From the NCBI GenBank assembly GCA_030248065.1, contig JASAMV010004993.1:1-64000 (forward strand): DNA of 64,000 bases, read 5' to 3'. Position numbers and translations under genes: made by a program. Of this stretch, positions 1-12,629 are shown in pieces (within the stretch, counting starts at the first letter, position 1; each line of letters opens with the position of its first letter). The notes below the pieces were generated by a model. It made no database searches. It had not been told where the DNA came from and worked only from the letters and a program-made list of their open reading frames with translations. The DNA comes from Rhynchonema sp. JSB1_4. Taxonomy: Eukaryota; Nematoda; Chromadorea; Monhysterida; Xyalidae.

Positions 1-92
1 TGCTCGACATCGTTGAAGCACTGTTTGGTCCCCGTAGTTCCACGCTGTTCAGGGAGATCTCAGATCCGCCGTTTGGCCCGTACCCGACGTCC
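1..92 (-). CDS. candidate further exon of the Cys-loop channel gene (intracellular loop)
   Basis: On the minus strand a pyrimidine-rich acceptor (ATCCTTCCAG) is followed by an open frame to the window edge that contains GGSEISLNSVELRGPNS, a Ser/Asn-rich stretch of the type found in the cytoplasmic loop of Cys-loop receptors. The preceding exon (939-1110) ends in phase 1 whereas this frame needs phase 2. Either a small exon lies between them or this is not part of the gene. The fourth membrane segment would lie beyond the left edge. Confidence 0.35.
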
Positions 93-499
93 CTGGAAGG
101 ATACATTAACACCGGAGTTTTCATCATGCAATTAACCCTTCATCCCCGGCAAGGGCGTAAACGGGTCATGAATAGTGATTTGGTATATTTTCCAGCAGAA
201 AACGTTGTAAGATCGAATAAAGGAATGCTTGGTTTTTTTGCTGAAGTTATGACAAACCAACACATTTATGGCGGCAGTCAAATTCGGCTCTTTGGGTCCC
301 TCGGTACATTACCTTGGTGGCAAATGTGTGTTATTCTCCTGAAAGTTGCATGGTCCGCTGCTGGTGGCCGGTATACGATCCACAATCGGTACCTGCCTTC
401 GACCATAGTTCAGCGTACGAGAGTGGGGCGGAGAGTTGTACTGCAAAATTTTAAAATGTTTTTTTTTCTGTCAATGTTTCTGGTACACACGTTGAGCTA

Positions 500-880
500 T
501 TCCATTTGGCGTTCTTGATAGTGACTCCACACTGTTGTTGTTACCAGCAGTTTGGTCACCATCATGCTGCTGGCACGGCACTTCTGAGTAATATCAAACT
601 TGGTGATCGGATCGGATCGGACCGGTCCTACGTTGGTCACGTGGCTTTTTTGAATAAAGGACATTGAGAAATGTTGTGACACCAACACCACTAATCTCAA
701 AAAGTGTAAAACAGTTCACCGACCTAACGTAGATAACTTTCCAGCTGAACAGAATTCGTGCCTCAGACAAATTTCTTCACAGCCAGAAGCAAAAACACGC
801 GTGACCAAGCAAGTCACATCCGATCCGATCCGATCACCAAGTTTGATATCGTTCCGTGAAAGAAATTTCGGAGTCCTAGC
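500..880. repeat. inverted repeat with GATCGGATCGG core
   Basis: The segment near 596-625 (ATATCAAACTTGGTGATCGG then two GATCGG units) is mirrored near 815-855 on the other strand, enclosing about 190 bp. Related arms occur near 5000-5130, 30165-30200, 31400-31480 and 56768-56790. This is a dispersed mobile repeat; exact ends and target duplication are not clear. It lies in the intron downstream of the 939-1110 channel exon. Confidence 0.5.
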
Positions 881-938
881 ACAAAAAACGAGGGCAGACT
901 GTACTACCAATGTTCAAAACATAAATTAAAAAAAACAC

Positions 939-3900
939 CTCGAACCATATAATCAGAATGGTAGTCCGTATAGCGCGCATTCATGTCGTTCGTCATATTT
1001 GTAGGCGGAGTGACGTGCTGTTGAGGGTGAGTGGCTGGTTTCATGGTTGCCATCGGTGGCGGCAGCATCTGTGGCTGCTCTGCTATGGCCATTTGAGCGG
1101 TTGGCTGGCTCTGTAGAACGAATATTGGCCTGGGAGTTTTTCACGTGAAGCCCCCGGGGGCAGTAAGTGGAAACGGTTCCACTTGCAGTTGATTAAAACG
1201 TTGATGCTTTAGACTGGTCCAACCAGATTAGAAACAAATAAATCCAATCAGAAGCGCTGGGGGTTTAATGGGAGTGCTTCATGGGTTTGTGGAACACACG
1301 CTAAGTTTCACGAGCAAGCGAGTATTCCCCGACTTTTCGGGCCCGGAAGTTCAGGCCCGACTCTTTTCAGGCCCAGGTTTTCAGGCCCGGCCCATACAGA
1401 CCCAGCATATTTGACCCATTTATAGGCTTAGGCTGCGGCCGGGCCTGAGTCGTCTGGGCCTGAACCTGCGCCCCAGGACTGAACCGTCCCACAATAGCAA
1501 TCGAGGGCGTCATATGTGGTGCCAACAGACAACCGTCAGTGCACAGACTGATTGACAAATTCTGAAACGCGCTGCTTTCCGGCTGCCAACAATTTAACAA
1601 CTTCATGGCAACATAACACACTTGCATAACGGGCAGGGGCATCATGTGGGCTTGTGGCCCAAGTCCAACTTTGTTGTATTGTTGTTGTTGTTGTTGTTGT
1701 TGTTGCATTTGGTTCTGCTGACCAATCACCATCAGCGTGTGGGCGGAGCCTACGCCGGTGGCCACCAAGTTTGGCAGAGTGGAAGGCGGGGCCACGGGAT
1801 GCTTGACCAACAAAGACTTCAGTTCTTCTGGTGCCTCGCTCGGGAAATACCTGCAAGAAAGGGGATTTTCGATAAAACTTGCATCAAAGCAAATAAAGGA
1901 AAGTTCTAGCGTAAAGATTAATCATGACTCGAAAGGTCTTGCCTGCGCTAACGCGTTCTGCGCTCACAAAAATTGAAGCGCAGAAAAATCAGAGCACATG
2001 CGTGTCTGCACGCAACTTGTCTTTTTGGAATCGTGAAGCGCATGCAATCACTTCACGGGGACATTACCGCGGCTAAATTTAAACCAAAATTTCTGCAAAT
2101 ACTGTAACTGGGGACTTGTGGTCGTCATTGGCCAATGCTTGACCACAAGAGCAATCACACACGGTTTTTAATACCGGCCAAATCTTATCAAAAGACCAGA
2201 TTCCGGGCTAATACCATACTTTCGTCGTCAAATCAAGCAATCTGTACATGAGCCCCAAACGAGCTCGAGAAATAATACAGTACATGTGATTTGATGAAAA
2301 GACTTGACGCGGTGATTTGCCGACATTACTATAAGCCAGATTACGAAACACAGGGACAGACCTGTTGGGTTCGGCTGGTCTCTCCCCGTCGTCGTACATG
2401 GGCGCAACGGCCGAGCCCGCCCCGACGCGGGCCAGCATCGCCATCTCTTCACTGCTGCCGATGTAGTTGACGACAGCGAACTCAATCAACGCGCTGAAGA
2501 CGAATATTGTGCACGCGCCGATCCAGAGGTCGATCGCCTTCGTGTAGGACACCGGCGGAAGGTTGGCGTTGATGCCTGAGCAACATGAGGGCGGGAAATT
2601 ATATAAGTCCTGTTTGATGCGAAAGCTTCGTATGACGCAATAAAACCCCGTCGATGGATGCATTATTGTAAACAATTGAATTTTCTCAGTTTTACTCATC
2701 TGGTGTTGGTAACTACATATACTTGGCTGTGCACGTTACGCTGATGTCACAAATATTCTCACTGTGGGCATTCAGCCGAAGCAATTCAAGGTCTGGGACG
2801 AATCTGGCCAACTAGCCCTGTTTCCAACGGAAGTTGTCTGGCATGTTAAGAAGACATATGTAGGATTCCACTCAGATTCGCATGCATTTAATGTGGATTT
2901 GCTTTCGGTGAGGGTTTTTCGTTGTCCGATCTTCGACACGGATCAAAAAAATTCGGGTCCAACCCGCAGAGTCTCAGTGGATCAAATTTTTGTCCCGGAT
3001 TCGCTCCATTCCTGGCTTGAAAACAAGTCTACGGGTTCATGCTTCTCTCATTTGATCTGCAAACACCGACGTTCTCAACGCAAATCGGGATAAGTTCGAG
3101 TTGAATTTTGGTTTGAACTCAGATTTGGGTTCGAAACGTCGGTGTTTATACATGTGTAAATCTGCGTGAAAAGTTTATTCGTATCTCGTGTGATCACGAA
3201 ATCTGGCAGTCTGGTACAAACTCAAACAAATCTCACAAACCACGTTCCCAAGGCCGCTCTCTGACGCCAGCGAAATTTCGCTCTCCGCTCTCCGCTGGTG
3301 TCAGAGTCAGAGAGCACGAGCGAAAAGCACAAAACGTGTATTGGTCGCACAATGACTTTATAAGAATTGGTCAATTTTTTTCCTGATTCGTAAAGAGGGA
3401 AAGTGACGGGGCAATGACGTTGCGTTGCGTGATCGCACACAAAGCATGTAGTAAAGAGAATGTTTCAGACCTGCGGCAACGTGGTTGATCTGCCAGATTA
3501 TTTTTAGCTGAAAATGTTTTGTAAAAATCACATGATTTCATGAATTCTTATATGGCCATTGTGCGACCAATACAACAGCAACATCATTACCGTTTGATAA
3601 ACAAAATGTTTCACAGCATGCGACGGGTGTGTGAGATGAGCGATGACTGCTTTTGTTCTCTCTCTCCGCTCGTGCTCTCTGACACCAGCGGAGAGCGGAG
3701 AGCGAAATTCCGCAGCGGAATTTCGCAGGCGTCACAGAGCGCGAGCGAAATTTCGCTCTCCGCTGGCGTCAGAGAGCGGCCCAGGGCAGTCTGACGCATT
3801 GCAAACATTTCCGTCGCCCATTCACCAACCTTGTGCCTGTGTGGTGACGGTGAGCAGGGTAACGATGGTCAAGGGCACCCTTGAAGGTGCGGATCGCCAA

Positions 3901-6813
3901 TCGATCCAGAAGCTGACGAAGCTGACCGACACCAACATGCACGAAGGGATGTACAGGGTCATGAAGAAGAATGAAAACTCGCGATGCAACTTGAACTCGA
4001 CCTCGAGACAGCTGTAGACGCCTGAAGAATATTGAGTGGTCTTCCCAAGCACAGAAAATATTATTGCACTAATCCTTTCCATAATTATTGTCACCATGAC
4101 CAATGCGCTTAGACATGGCCAGTTCGTTGATGTTGCGCAAATACAGTAGATGTGTTATAAAAACAATTTTGTTCGCCAGCACGTTGGTGTCTGACAGGTT
4201 CTTCTTAGCGATACATACATACATACCTTTGGTGCGTGAACCAACCAGGCACCGGTCATCAAGACATCAAGATCAGAAAGATACGGGGATAGAGACTGTC
4301 CCTCAACAACAGGACAATGTGTGTTCTGCACCTGTGGACGTGATGCTGTCGCAGCTCTTCAGGATGCATTCGGCCAGTTTGAACTTTGGCAGGTCTTCGT
4401 CAGCGTTTGTGCCGAACTCGGCTCGATCCCAACTGTATTTGATGTCCTGGAGAGTGTCACATCAATTTTTTTTAACTTTTAGTGTTTCATTCGACTATTG
4501 GCAGTTGCCGGCAACGCTGGTGATTACCTTAGTTCCGTTTATCGGCCATATATGTATGTACGTATGGTCATTCGTAACCTATCTTTGTGTTACTGCATGG
4601 GCTTATAGTACTGTCGTCAACCCAGATAGTCAACTCTAGTCGTCAACTTCCATCTCTCGCGCTCATTTATGGCTGCTTGAGTTGACGACTGCACCAGCCA
4701 GTGCATGGGGACGCAAAGCAACATTTGGAACACCTTTCGGACAAGGGGGTCAGATCGCAAAGTTTTATCCCATACCAAACCAAACCTTGTCCGTGTACGC
4801 GTAGCTGCCGAAATGTATGACGCACGTTTGGTCGTCGTGCGGGAACATCTCCAGATTCATCGGACACGAAAATGACAGTGTCAATCTGCCGGGAGCAAAA
4901 TGTTTCATTGTCAGCATTTTGCATGCGCAATTATCCAACCCATTGTTAACTTATCATTGCACTTTACTGTACATTGTGCTCAACAGTTTCGGAGCGATAT
5001 ATCAAACTTTGGTGATCGGAGCGGAACAACTTTCAAGCTCGTTGAGTTAAGGGCAACAGGTAGATTTCTTAATGTCCGCCATACTAAAGTCTTTCAGGTT
5101 CGGTCCGATCCGATACGTTATCACAAAGTTTAACATCGGAAAATAAAATCATATTTTGAACCTTTTGTGGTATCTCACACTCCCGTTGTGCATGATCTGC
5201 AACACTTGATTCAACTTATCGATGTCGTGCCCATGACCCTGCTGTTCGTTGTGGAAAAACGTGTCGGGTACCTGCGTGAAACATTTTTCTCGAAAGCGAA
5301 ACTGGAATATTAGTGCCGCGCGCACAGCAGTACCCGCCTGGTATAGAAAAACCAGGATATTGATGTAGTGTGTTCACAATCAAACGCACCCACAACGGTT
5401 GATCTGGCGCCAATGTGATGTAGTCATCGTGGTACCCACTTTCTTGTGGAAACACCAACCGTGGGTCGTACCTGAGTGAAACAGCATAGCTTTTTTCGGT
5501 GGCAGGTAGCCGGTTTCTTTTGTTTGTGCCGTACACCTACATAACGTGTGACCTAAACACAAAAGCCATGCTTTCGAAAACGCACCATTCCTGTTGAAAT
5601 TTGAGTTGCGCAACGAATTCCATGGTAACGTCGTTGAAGCTTGACAGCGCCAATACAGTAACAGTCACTCGAACATCGGTGACTGGTGACGAGGTGTCTG
5701 TAAAGTTTAGCATTTAGAGATGTTGAATGTCGAAAATTTGACATTGTGGCACTTACCACATCGCTCATACATACGTGCATGAAACATTCATCAGCGTAGT
5801 GGTATGCAAGCGGGACCATCTGCATGAACTCTCAAACACCAAACCTACGGCAACTGTTAATTTTCGATATTATAAAGCGTCTGCCGATAAAAAGGCAGCT
5901 TTTGAGGACACAGTAGAAATTTGACGTTTTCCTGGTGCACCCGTGGTCTGTGGTGGACTCGGGGCGAAACAGACAAAACACGCTGAGATATGCTTTTATA
6001 TCATTTTTAACCGACCGAAGCGTTCTTCACATCACTGTGTCGTTGTGTTTGAGCGCTCAGACAGTCATGCCATCATTTTGTCACCAAAACTGCCGTCCAC
6101 ATCATTTATATAAAAAGATTCATTATACTAAAAAGTGAAACACGGTAATAATCCTTCACCATTGAGCGCCATTCCCGGCTTCCGTCTTCCGATTGGCCTC
6201 ACAGCCGCACTGTAATTCGACATAATCCGACTCAAGATCACCTGTTCGCGACACGATCGTTTATTCTCCAGTGCAAAGCCGCTCGCATTTGTACGACTGC
6301 AGTTCAGTAGCGCGTTGTGGTCGGATATGGTCTGCGTCAATTGTTCAGGTTAAATGCTGACATATCAGATCGTCAAATCTTGCCGTCGTCCAGCTCAATG
6401 TATTGTTTCTCGCGCTCATTTGCGGCTGCTTGAGTTAACGACAGGATTTTACGACTTGATTTGATCACAGTGCTATTGCCCCAAGTTTATATTATTAGTA
6501 CCGGACGTGCGTCATGTCAACCATGTGTTACCTCCCGGTGGTTTGAAAAAGAGATCTTTACGCCGCCGCAAAATAGCTGTATATAGAACTACTCCGTCTA
6601 CAGGTGTCGGAAACGCGACGACAAATGCAATTGGTCTTGCAAAGGCGTAGCAGTATTCTGCTGCCTGAATCGAATTGGAGCATTGGTAATTTCGACCAGA
6701 ATAATGTGGACCGGTTGAAAATTAGTGCCGCAATGAGGTGCACAGCCGTTGCACAACAACATCAAAGTCAACAAACTCGTAGCAAGGTGTTGATCCGGGC
6801 TCCAAAAGCTCAT
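939..6813 (-). CDS. Cys-loop ligand-gated chloride channel (GluCl/glycine-receptor-like), 3' end missing
   Basis: Pentameric plasma-membrane anion channel subunit. Eleven exons in matching phase: 6602-6813, 6160-6296, 5586-5697, 5390-5471, 5162-5271, 4786-4885, 4332-4446, 3830-4021, 2362-2575, 1622-1850, 939-1110 (558 codons so far). Seen: a hydrophobic signal-like start ([14 protein letters not shown]); [13 protein letters not shown]; the 13-residue Cys-loop [15 protein letters not shown]; a second cysteine pair C-x10-C around STGVYSC, typical of GluCl and GlyR; TM1 [14 protein letters not shown]2 [34 protein letters not shown] and TM3. Intron phases agree at every junction. The cytoplasmic loop is Gln/Pro-rich with a CAA-encoded polyglutamine run. 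TM4 lies off the left edge. The first exon is the least certain part; everything from 6296 down is secure. The usual anion-selectivity Pro-Ala-Arg reads Pro-Ser-Arg. Confidence 0.88.
1320..1497. mobile_element. dispersed repeat rich in TTCAGGCCC (family I)
   Basis: Starts ATTCCCCGACTTTTCGGG, contains several TTCAGGCCC units and ends near GGGACTGAACCGTCCCACAA. Related copies lie at about 19080-19215 and 35455-36030. No target duplication could be assigned. It lies in an intron of the channel gene. Confidence 0.5.
3240..3785. mobile_element. MITE with long GC-rich terminal inverted repeats, interrupted by a TA-family MITE
   Basis: Left end GGCCGCTCTCTGACGCCAGC, right end its inverse (GGCGTCAGAGAGCGGCC). 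The subterminal parts are further palindromes built of GAGAGCGAAATTTCGCTCTC. A second element (3341-3570) sits between the arms. It lies in the intron between channel exons 3830-4021 and 2362-2575. Confidence 0.6.
3341..3570. mobile_element. TA-flanked MITE (Tc1/mariner-like), copy 1
   Basis: Terminal inverted repeats TTGGTCGCACAATGACTTTA / reverse (GCCATTGTGCGACCAA), flanked on both sides by TA. Further copies at 43786-44059 and 61227-62062. About 230 bp, no coding capacity. Confidence 0.8.
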
Positions 6814-6829
6814 TTTTTAGAAAACGACC

Positions 6830-9065
6830 TATGAGTAATGGAAGCATTTCCACCAAAAACCGAACCTGCTCCACAGTGTGCTGCGGCGTGTGTTTCTCAT
6901 GCGGGTCTCTGGGATTTCGTCCATTTGAGTCCCGGGCCGAATGGGGCTCAAGTATAGTCGGTCCGTGATCCTTGGGTTGTTTGTTGGATGGATGACCATT
7001 TTGATGGTGTTGTTGTTCATGATGACCTCGAGCATTATGAGCGTGGCCAGGTGTGTGTGAATCAACGTCTTCTTTGTTGTTCTGATGTTGCTGACTGGCG
7101 TGCGCCTTTGTCTCGTGCCCATGCCTGCGACATCACGTACGTATACTGCTGTAGGTATGCGGTTTCTTTCAATACTGACGGCACCGTTTTGCTCTCCTAC
7201 TCCAGTTTGAGTTGGTTGGGCTTCGACGGACCTCGAATTCGGACTTATATTACAGTGGTCGACTCAAGTGGTCTGACCACTTGAGTTGACCAACGTAAAA
7301 TGTATTTGCCCGATTTCATGAGGAGCGCGTGTTGCGCAAAACAAATTCAGGATTCAAGTTCAAAACTTCAGCGTTTCAAATACTGGCCCACCTGGCTACA
7401 ACAGCACCATGAATGTTCAGAAATAAACCACAAATCTGAAAAATAAGGATTCCAACAAATCCGCATATCACTGACCCATGTTGAGCTGCTTTCACGTGAT
7501 GCGCTGGTTTATTGTGAGCCCCAACTCCGACCTGATGGTGTTCTTCTGCTTGATGGACGCCGTGGTGTGTTTTCTCATGTTTGGTTGGTGTGATATGAGG
7601 TGACGGGGGATGGAGCTTGTGATGATCTGGAAGTAGCAATCTTCATTATGTGCACCGGAGAATGCCACCTATAAACCGCCTCCCCAGTAAACTTCACTGG
7701 GTGCTGATACGGAATTCGGAAACATTCGGGGCTTACAATGTGTACGTACACGTACAACTACTTTTTGCAGCATTATTCATCTCCCTTATTGCTCCTCGTA
7801 ACTGATATTTTCAAATCGCGCGCAGTCCAACATGTTTCAGAATCACTCTCTGACAACAACCGACCATGCGTATCGTGCTGTGCCGAGCCTGAAATCGGCG
7901 GCAGATGCTCGTCAGCATTCGAGTATTCCGGAAGTGAATAGTCATACTCATGCTCGGCTCGGGTACCCGATATGCCGATTGGCAGCACCTGAAAATTGTT
8001 GTTGTTGGTGTATTTATGTACATATACTTATGTGGGCTGTCTTGGAAATGTGGACAAAACGGAACGTTGTCAACGGGAACACTACGAAACGCATGCTGCC
8101 CAGAAGTGTGACGTAAGCTACTTCACACAGAGAAGTACACAGGTCCAGATCTTTAAACCAAAACCGTCGGTACGAATCGACTCAAGTGCAATAGTTGTTC
8201 TGATGGGCTTCATGTCTTAAGTGCACCTAAAAACTTGACAACAACAATACATTAGGTTTCAGCGTGAACTCTAAATAAAACTGTTTTTTGCTCGTGCGTG
8301 ATGCCTAAATGTGTTTAACGTTCTTCTGTATCCACCATTGATGTTTTCCAGCAGCGGGTTTGGTTGTGAAAAAGTGCAAGGTATACTAGTTTGGGCTACA
8401 GTGCATTTCTTATAACAATTGTGTTGATTACCCCAGAAAACCCCTGAATTTTGGGTCTCGGCCATGGGATGGCTGCAACGAATTTCGCCTGAAATTGCAT
8501 GTGCACTTTCAGTAAGGAGCCTGGCGGATTCCTTCGAACTCCGTTTTGATTTGATGACATTAGGTATGAGATATGTTCATGCAAGTAACATTATGTATTT
8601 GAAAGTTTAAAAATACCATATATATGTAGGTACCCACATGCTGTCAGTATGCCTTCCAGTGTTTGAATGTCTGAGTCTATAGTTAAGCAGTTAAGTTGAC
8701 TCCCATTGCACACACGAGCACAACTTTTGCCAAATCAAACGGCATTATCCCCACGAACCGTTCCAACGTGATGAGACGATGAAGGCGTCGGTGCGACATT
8801 CGCCGGTTCGTGATGTGTCCTTTGGTTACTGTATGATGGATTGACGTTGTCTTTCGCATTTTTGTCGCTTTTGACAAAAATATGTGAACTGTATCTGAAG
8901 TGCGATAGAATATTTTGGACACGCGTGTAACAAATCTGGAGTCAGAATCATTATAAATTTGAAGTTAGATTGTCGCTAATGGAAGCCATACCTGATCTCC
9001 GCTCCAGCGTCAATCGTGTGTTTTTCCAGCACAAGTAAAATCGCAACCAACAAGAAAATCTGCAT
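6830..9065 (-). CDS. secreted or membrane His-rich protein, unrecognised family, 3' end unresolved
   Basis: Exons in matching phase: 8992-9065 (ATG, signal peptide MQIFLLVAILLVLEKHTIDA), 8759-8894, 7803-7988, 7677-7731, 7476-7626 and 7124 down to about 6830. From 7626 on it is strikingly His-rich: HHKLHPPSPHITPTKHEK, HEKTHHGVHQAEEHHQ, then HGHETKAHASQQHQ and HARGHHEQQHHQNGH spacing suited to metal binding. The frame then runs into VEQVRFLVEMLPLLIGRFL and stops at 6722 if no further splice is used. I do not recognise the family; metal binding or a zinc-transporter-type loop are guesses. It ends about where the channel gene begins on the same strand. An N-terminal fusion to the channel cannot be excluded but is not needed for either frame. 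The donor at 8759 and the last exon end are uncertain. Confidence 0.6.
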
Positions 9066-10600
9066 CTTTTCGGCCCGTTTGTTTTCTGATTGTCCGAAAA
9101 TTTTGTGCGCGCTTAAAAAGTGAGGTCACATGATCCATCCACAATGTCAAAGATCAAACAAGCCAAATAATGCGCGCGCGCCATGAGCCATCCGTGCAAT
9201 ATCAATTGAGTCGCATGTAAAACGCATGAATAGCGAACAACTGACACTGTACTATACGCAGTTACATACACAGGAGCCAAACTAAAACATGTTGGTCGCC
9301 CTGTTTTGAGGAATAAACTGGAGATAGGCCGCTACCAGTTGCTGATGCTTGATGTTTGGGCCAGTTAATAGGTTCAGGTACCTACACTGAATTTATGAGC
9401 TGAGAGCACTGCAGGCTGGTTCATTTGATCCAGACCCCAGCTCTGCGTTGCGTCTGCGAGCTTTGAGTGTGCCGAAGTGCGTTTTATGTTCAATTCATCC
9501 ACAGGAGTAACTTTTGGTCGCTGTTTTGTTTGCTTTCCGCCTGTTGGCGGCGGCAAACAATAATAATAATTTTATACCCAAAGTACAGTAGGTGTAGGGA
9601 AGAGACACATCAGGTTCCAAACAATCAATAGAGAGGGAGAGAGATACAGAGGGAGCAAAACAATTCATGCATGCGGGAGGCTTATTCTTGTCTAACTTGG
9701 GCATCTGGAGTGTGTTTCCCTGCATGTTTGACCAAATGTCACATGCGCACACGTGCGTGGACACGAACAATTCGTCACGTATGTATGCTTGCCGCTACTG
9801 ATATAGCGCGCCGCATCGTATGTGGGTCGAGTTGTTTGACTTTGTGATGAATTAGTTTGCCAACAGGTGCACTTGGGCGTGTGTATGACGACGATTAAAT
9901 TTCATTGCATGCTGACACGCTTCGGCCGGGCCATGCTTCTGCAGAACTTTTGGGATCACAAAGTGGTCCAACACGCACGAACAATGATTTATGGCACAAA
10001 AACAGACTGGGTAAGAGATTGAAAACAACACAGGTTTCTCAACACAGCACATACAGTACCTAAATGTTAATTTTTTGCAGAATACAAACGAATTCACACA
10101 CCACGCTTTTGAATGTTTTAAACTAGGATGACTGGAAATCTGTCGATTTGGGGCTGATTTTAAGTTTAAACGCTGCATTTGTTTGGTCAATTGTTGTAAT
10201 GAATGAATAAAGGAATGTTTGTTTAGATCGTATCCAGAAGCACCCGAAGCAACCCGGTCGGTAACTGTTGGAAACGAAACGAGCGAACATGACGGCTGGT
10301 TTTGACACCCACCACGAGAGAGGCGGCATTTTTTGCGTCACGTTTTCGGTGTGTGCATGCGCATCATTCCGTTATCACAAACATCGCAGTCACAAGGCAA
10401 ATCACCTCGTTATCTCGCCTGCTTGTGTGTTTATGTATTATTATTGCATGTCTGCACACTTTGTTCCTGTACGCATCATTGTCCGCACAAAACGGCACTT
10501 TTTTCCACTGGTGGGATACAACTTGAACATGGGGGCGGTGAACAGGGGTGTAAATCCAACTGCCAATGAGACATTCAACAGCATCAACAGTACAGGTTGA
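9066..10600. other. spacer without a supported gene
   Basis: No exon chain was found. A plus-strand stretch at 10449-10592 (open from ATG, VGYNLNMGAVNRGVNP, with a GT donor after STG) looks weakly protein-like and could be an exon, but no partner was found. Confidence 0.4.
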
Positions 10601-10639
10601 AGAATCCTCTAAGTGCGATGCGTGACTGTAAACGGCTTA

Positions 10640-11420
10640 GACGGCTAGACATTCTGCGTCACAAAAAGAATTGATATTATGGCTGGCTGAACGTGCTGTT
10701 TTCAGTAGAAAATGGTCCTTTGTGAATTGCAAATCAATCAAATTTACCATCAAATTTGTGCCAATCAAATTTATAACAATATTCAGCAAAATTTGTAAAA
10801 GTATCGAGCGAAATTTATAAACATACTGAACGAAATTTATAAAAATATTGAGCCAAATTTTTTCAAAATTCTCCAGTCGAGAAAGAACGCACGAGAGACG
10901 GTCGAACATTGGTGTTTTTGTCGTTCGGGAATCTCACGGTGAGGATGGTGTGTCCGACGATGATAACGGCGAAGCTTGTGTGTTGATCACAAGAACGCTC
11001 CATGAGCGAACACATCGGATTCATGTCTTAATTCCAATCATCATTCAGCTTACTATGTACTTCATCAAATAGTACCGAATCAGCCGTTGGAAAGCCTGCA
11101 GTAAAAGCAGCAACTTCCATTACATGTGGCCGAACGATGGATTCTGGCAGCAGCTTGGGCGGCGTTACCAGATTGAATGTGAGAAAGGGAGAAAGGTGTA
11201 GATCGAAGAATCAGAATTGTGTATCCCACCTACACTGTTTGTTTCGCGATTTGGTTCACGCACTGGCCAACCACCAGCAACAACAACTCTGGGCGCTCGC
11301 ATTTTATATGTGTTTCATTCTTTTGTTATGCGTTCTGCTAATTCCTCAACTGTTTTCGTCTCTTTTTATAGTTTTTTGTGTTCTCATCTGTTTCACGTCA
11401 TTTTGTTATCTTTTATAAGG
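10640..11420 (+). pseudogene. broken tandem copy of the dual-specificity phosphatase gene
   Basis: Sequence from about 10870 to 10938 matches the end of exon 2 of the gene at 13066-15712 (GGTCGAAC-TTGGTGTTT...GTCGTTCGGGAATCTC), and 11048-11418 matches its exon 3. The flank near 10640-10660 matches the flank near 12885-12905, so the duplication includes non-coding DNA. It is broken: one extra T just before the catalytic Cys codon shifts the frame, and TAC became TAG where the intact gene reads IKYYRIS. The exon 1 equivalent was not found. Confidence 0.8.
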
Positions 11421-11459
11421 ATGAATATCATGGTTCTGTCGTGGTTCAAATATACAGTA

Positions 11460-11640
11460 GTAACACCACGCCAACACGAGCCCGATTTCGGAGGTGCTAG
11501 ATCAGTGAAACATTCACACGTGGCTGCTGATTTGGGAAACGTTTTACACGTTGTGGAATACAACGTGGTGCATGAGGATATTTCTTTCTTTTCGTTTTGC
11601 TAGTGCACCAACTCAGAAATCGGGCTAGTGTTGGCGTAGT
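11460..11640. repeat. fold-back repeat with CGCCAACACGAGCCCGATTT arms
   Basis: Left arm ACGCCAACACGAGCCCGATT at about 11470 is mirrored by AATCGGGCTAGTGTTGGCGT at about 11617. Arms of the same family are at 28275-28310 and 52735-52890. Confidence 0.6.
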
Positions 11641-12498
11641 TGGCCTTTACTCTTGAAGCAGAACAAGAAGATTCAGTCCCACATCGCTAATCCACTCAGC
11701 AGTTTCACACGCTGCCATCTTACCGTGATCGTCAATGGGGTACGTCTGCGGATTGAGGAACAAGCGAATCACTCCGTGTTTGATTGTTTATTGGGGGCTT
11801 CATATATGCGCTTTCACTGATCGTTTTCGGTTCGTTTTCGTTTTACTTTTCATGGTTATAACCACACGGCATATGCGCAACATCAATATAATCATTGATA
11901 AAATGGATCGCATAACCTTATACTAGCAATAAAATCGAATCGGCGTTGTGCGATACGACGAAGGCAATCTGAATATTTATGCACCGTCCGTATGCGAGAG
12001 CGGGGTCGAAAACGGCAAAGAAAAATCCACGCTGCAGAATTCGCGTCAGTCACTCAACGACACGAGTCAGGTATTGCACAGCATTCAGCTTTTCAGCACG
12101 ACGGAAACCACATTCATTGTATGCAGATGGATATGGAAATCACTGAAAGCGGCACAAATGATATTTTTTGGTCGACATTTGGAAAACTTTTCATGTATGT
12201 TTGCCGTGTGGTTTCTGCCGATTTATCATCAGCGTTTCAAATCAGATATCGATGCTCAGATCTGCCTCAATGAATCATAGGCTCTTTTCATTCAAGCGAA
12301 AAATACATGGTTATATGGTTGTTGATCAGGGTGTGGCGTTTTCATTTGCGCACCGATTGATGTTTAAATGCGGGATCACATTGTGAACAATTGATTGGTC
12401 GTTGATCACAGAATAAATGAAAGAATGCCGTTGGAGTGGGGCGTGAATTTGCCGTGAACTGCTTTGAGCGATAAACAAGGCCACAGTCTTAGGGCAAA
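11641..12498. other. spacer, one weak candidate exon
   Basis: Plus-strand 11949-12070 reads RYDEGNLNIYAPSVCESG and ends in a possible donor (CAG/GTATTG), but there is no acceptor in frame and no partner exon. Nothing else is supported. Confidence 0.35.
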
Positions 12499-12629
12499 CC
12501 AGATAGACCCGCATAAATTTTTTTACATAAATTTTTTCTATGTCCATGTTTCGTGTTTTGAAAAAAAACCCGAAACCCGAAACATGGACATAGAAAAAAT
12601 TTATATTTCGGGTTTCAGGTCTATCTGGT
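12499..12629. mobile_element. short hairpin MITE
   Basis: CCAGATAGACC at 12499 is mirrored by GGTCTATCTGG ending at 12628-12629. An inner pair (AAATTTTTTCTATGTCCATG and its reverse) gives a nearly complete hairpin of about 130 bp. Confidence 0.7.

Noticed and set aside
6722..6854. Treating the His-rich protein and the channel as one gene
   Set aside because: A signal-bearing first exon at 6602-6813 joins the channel exons in perfect phase, and the His-rich gene has its own signal peptide. I kept two genes but list the fusion as a point to check.
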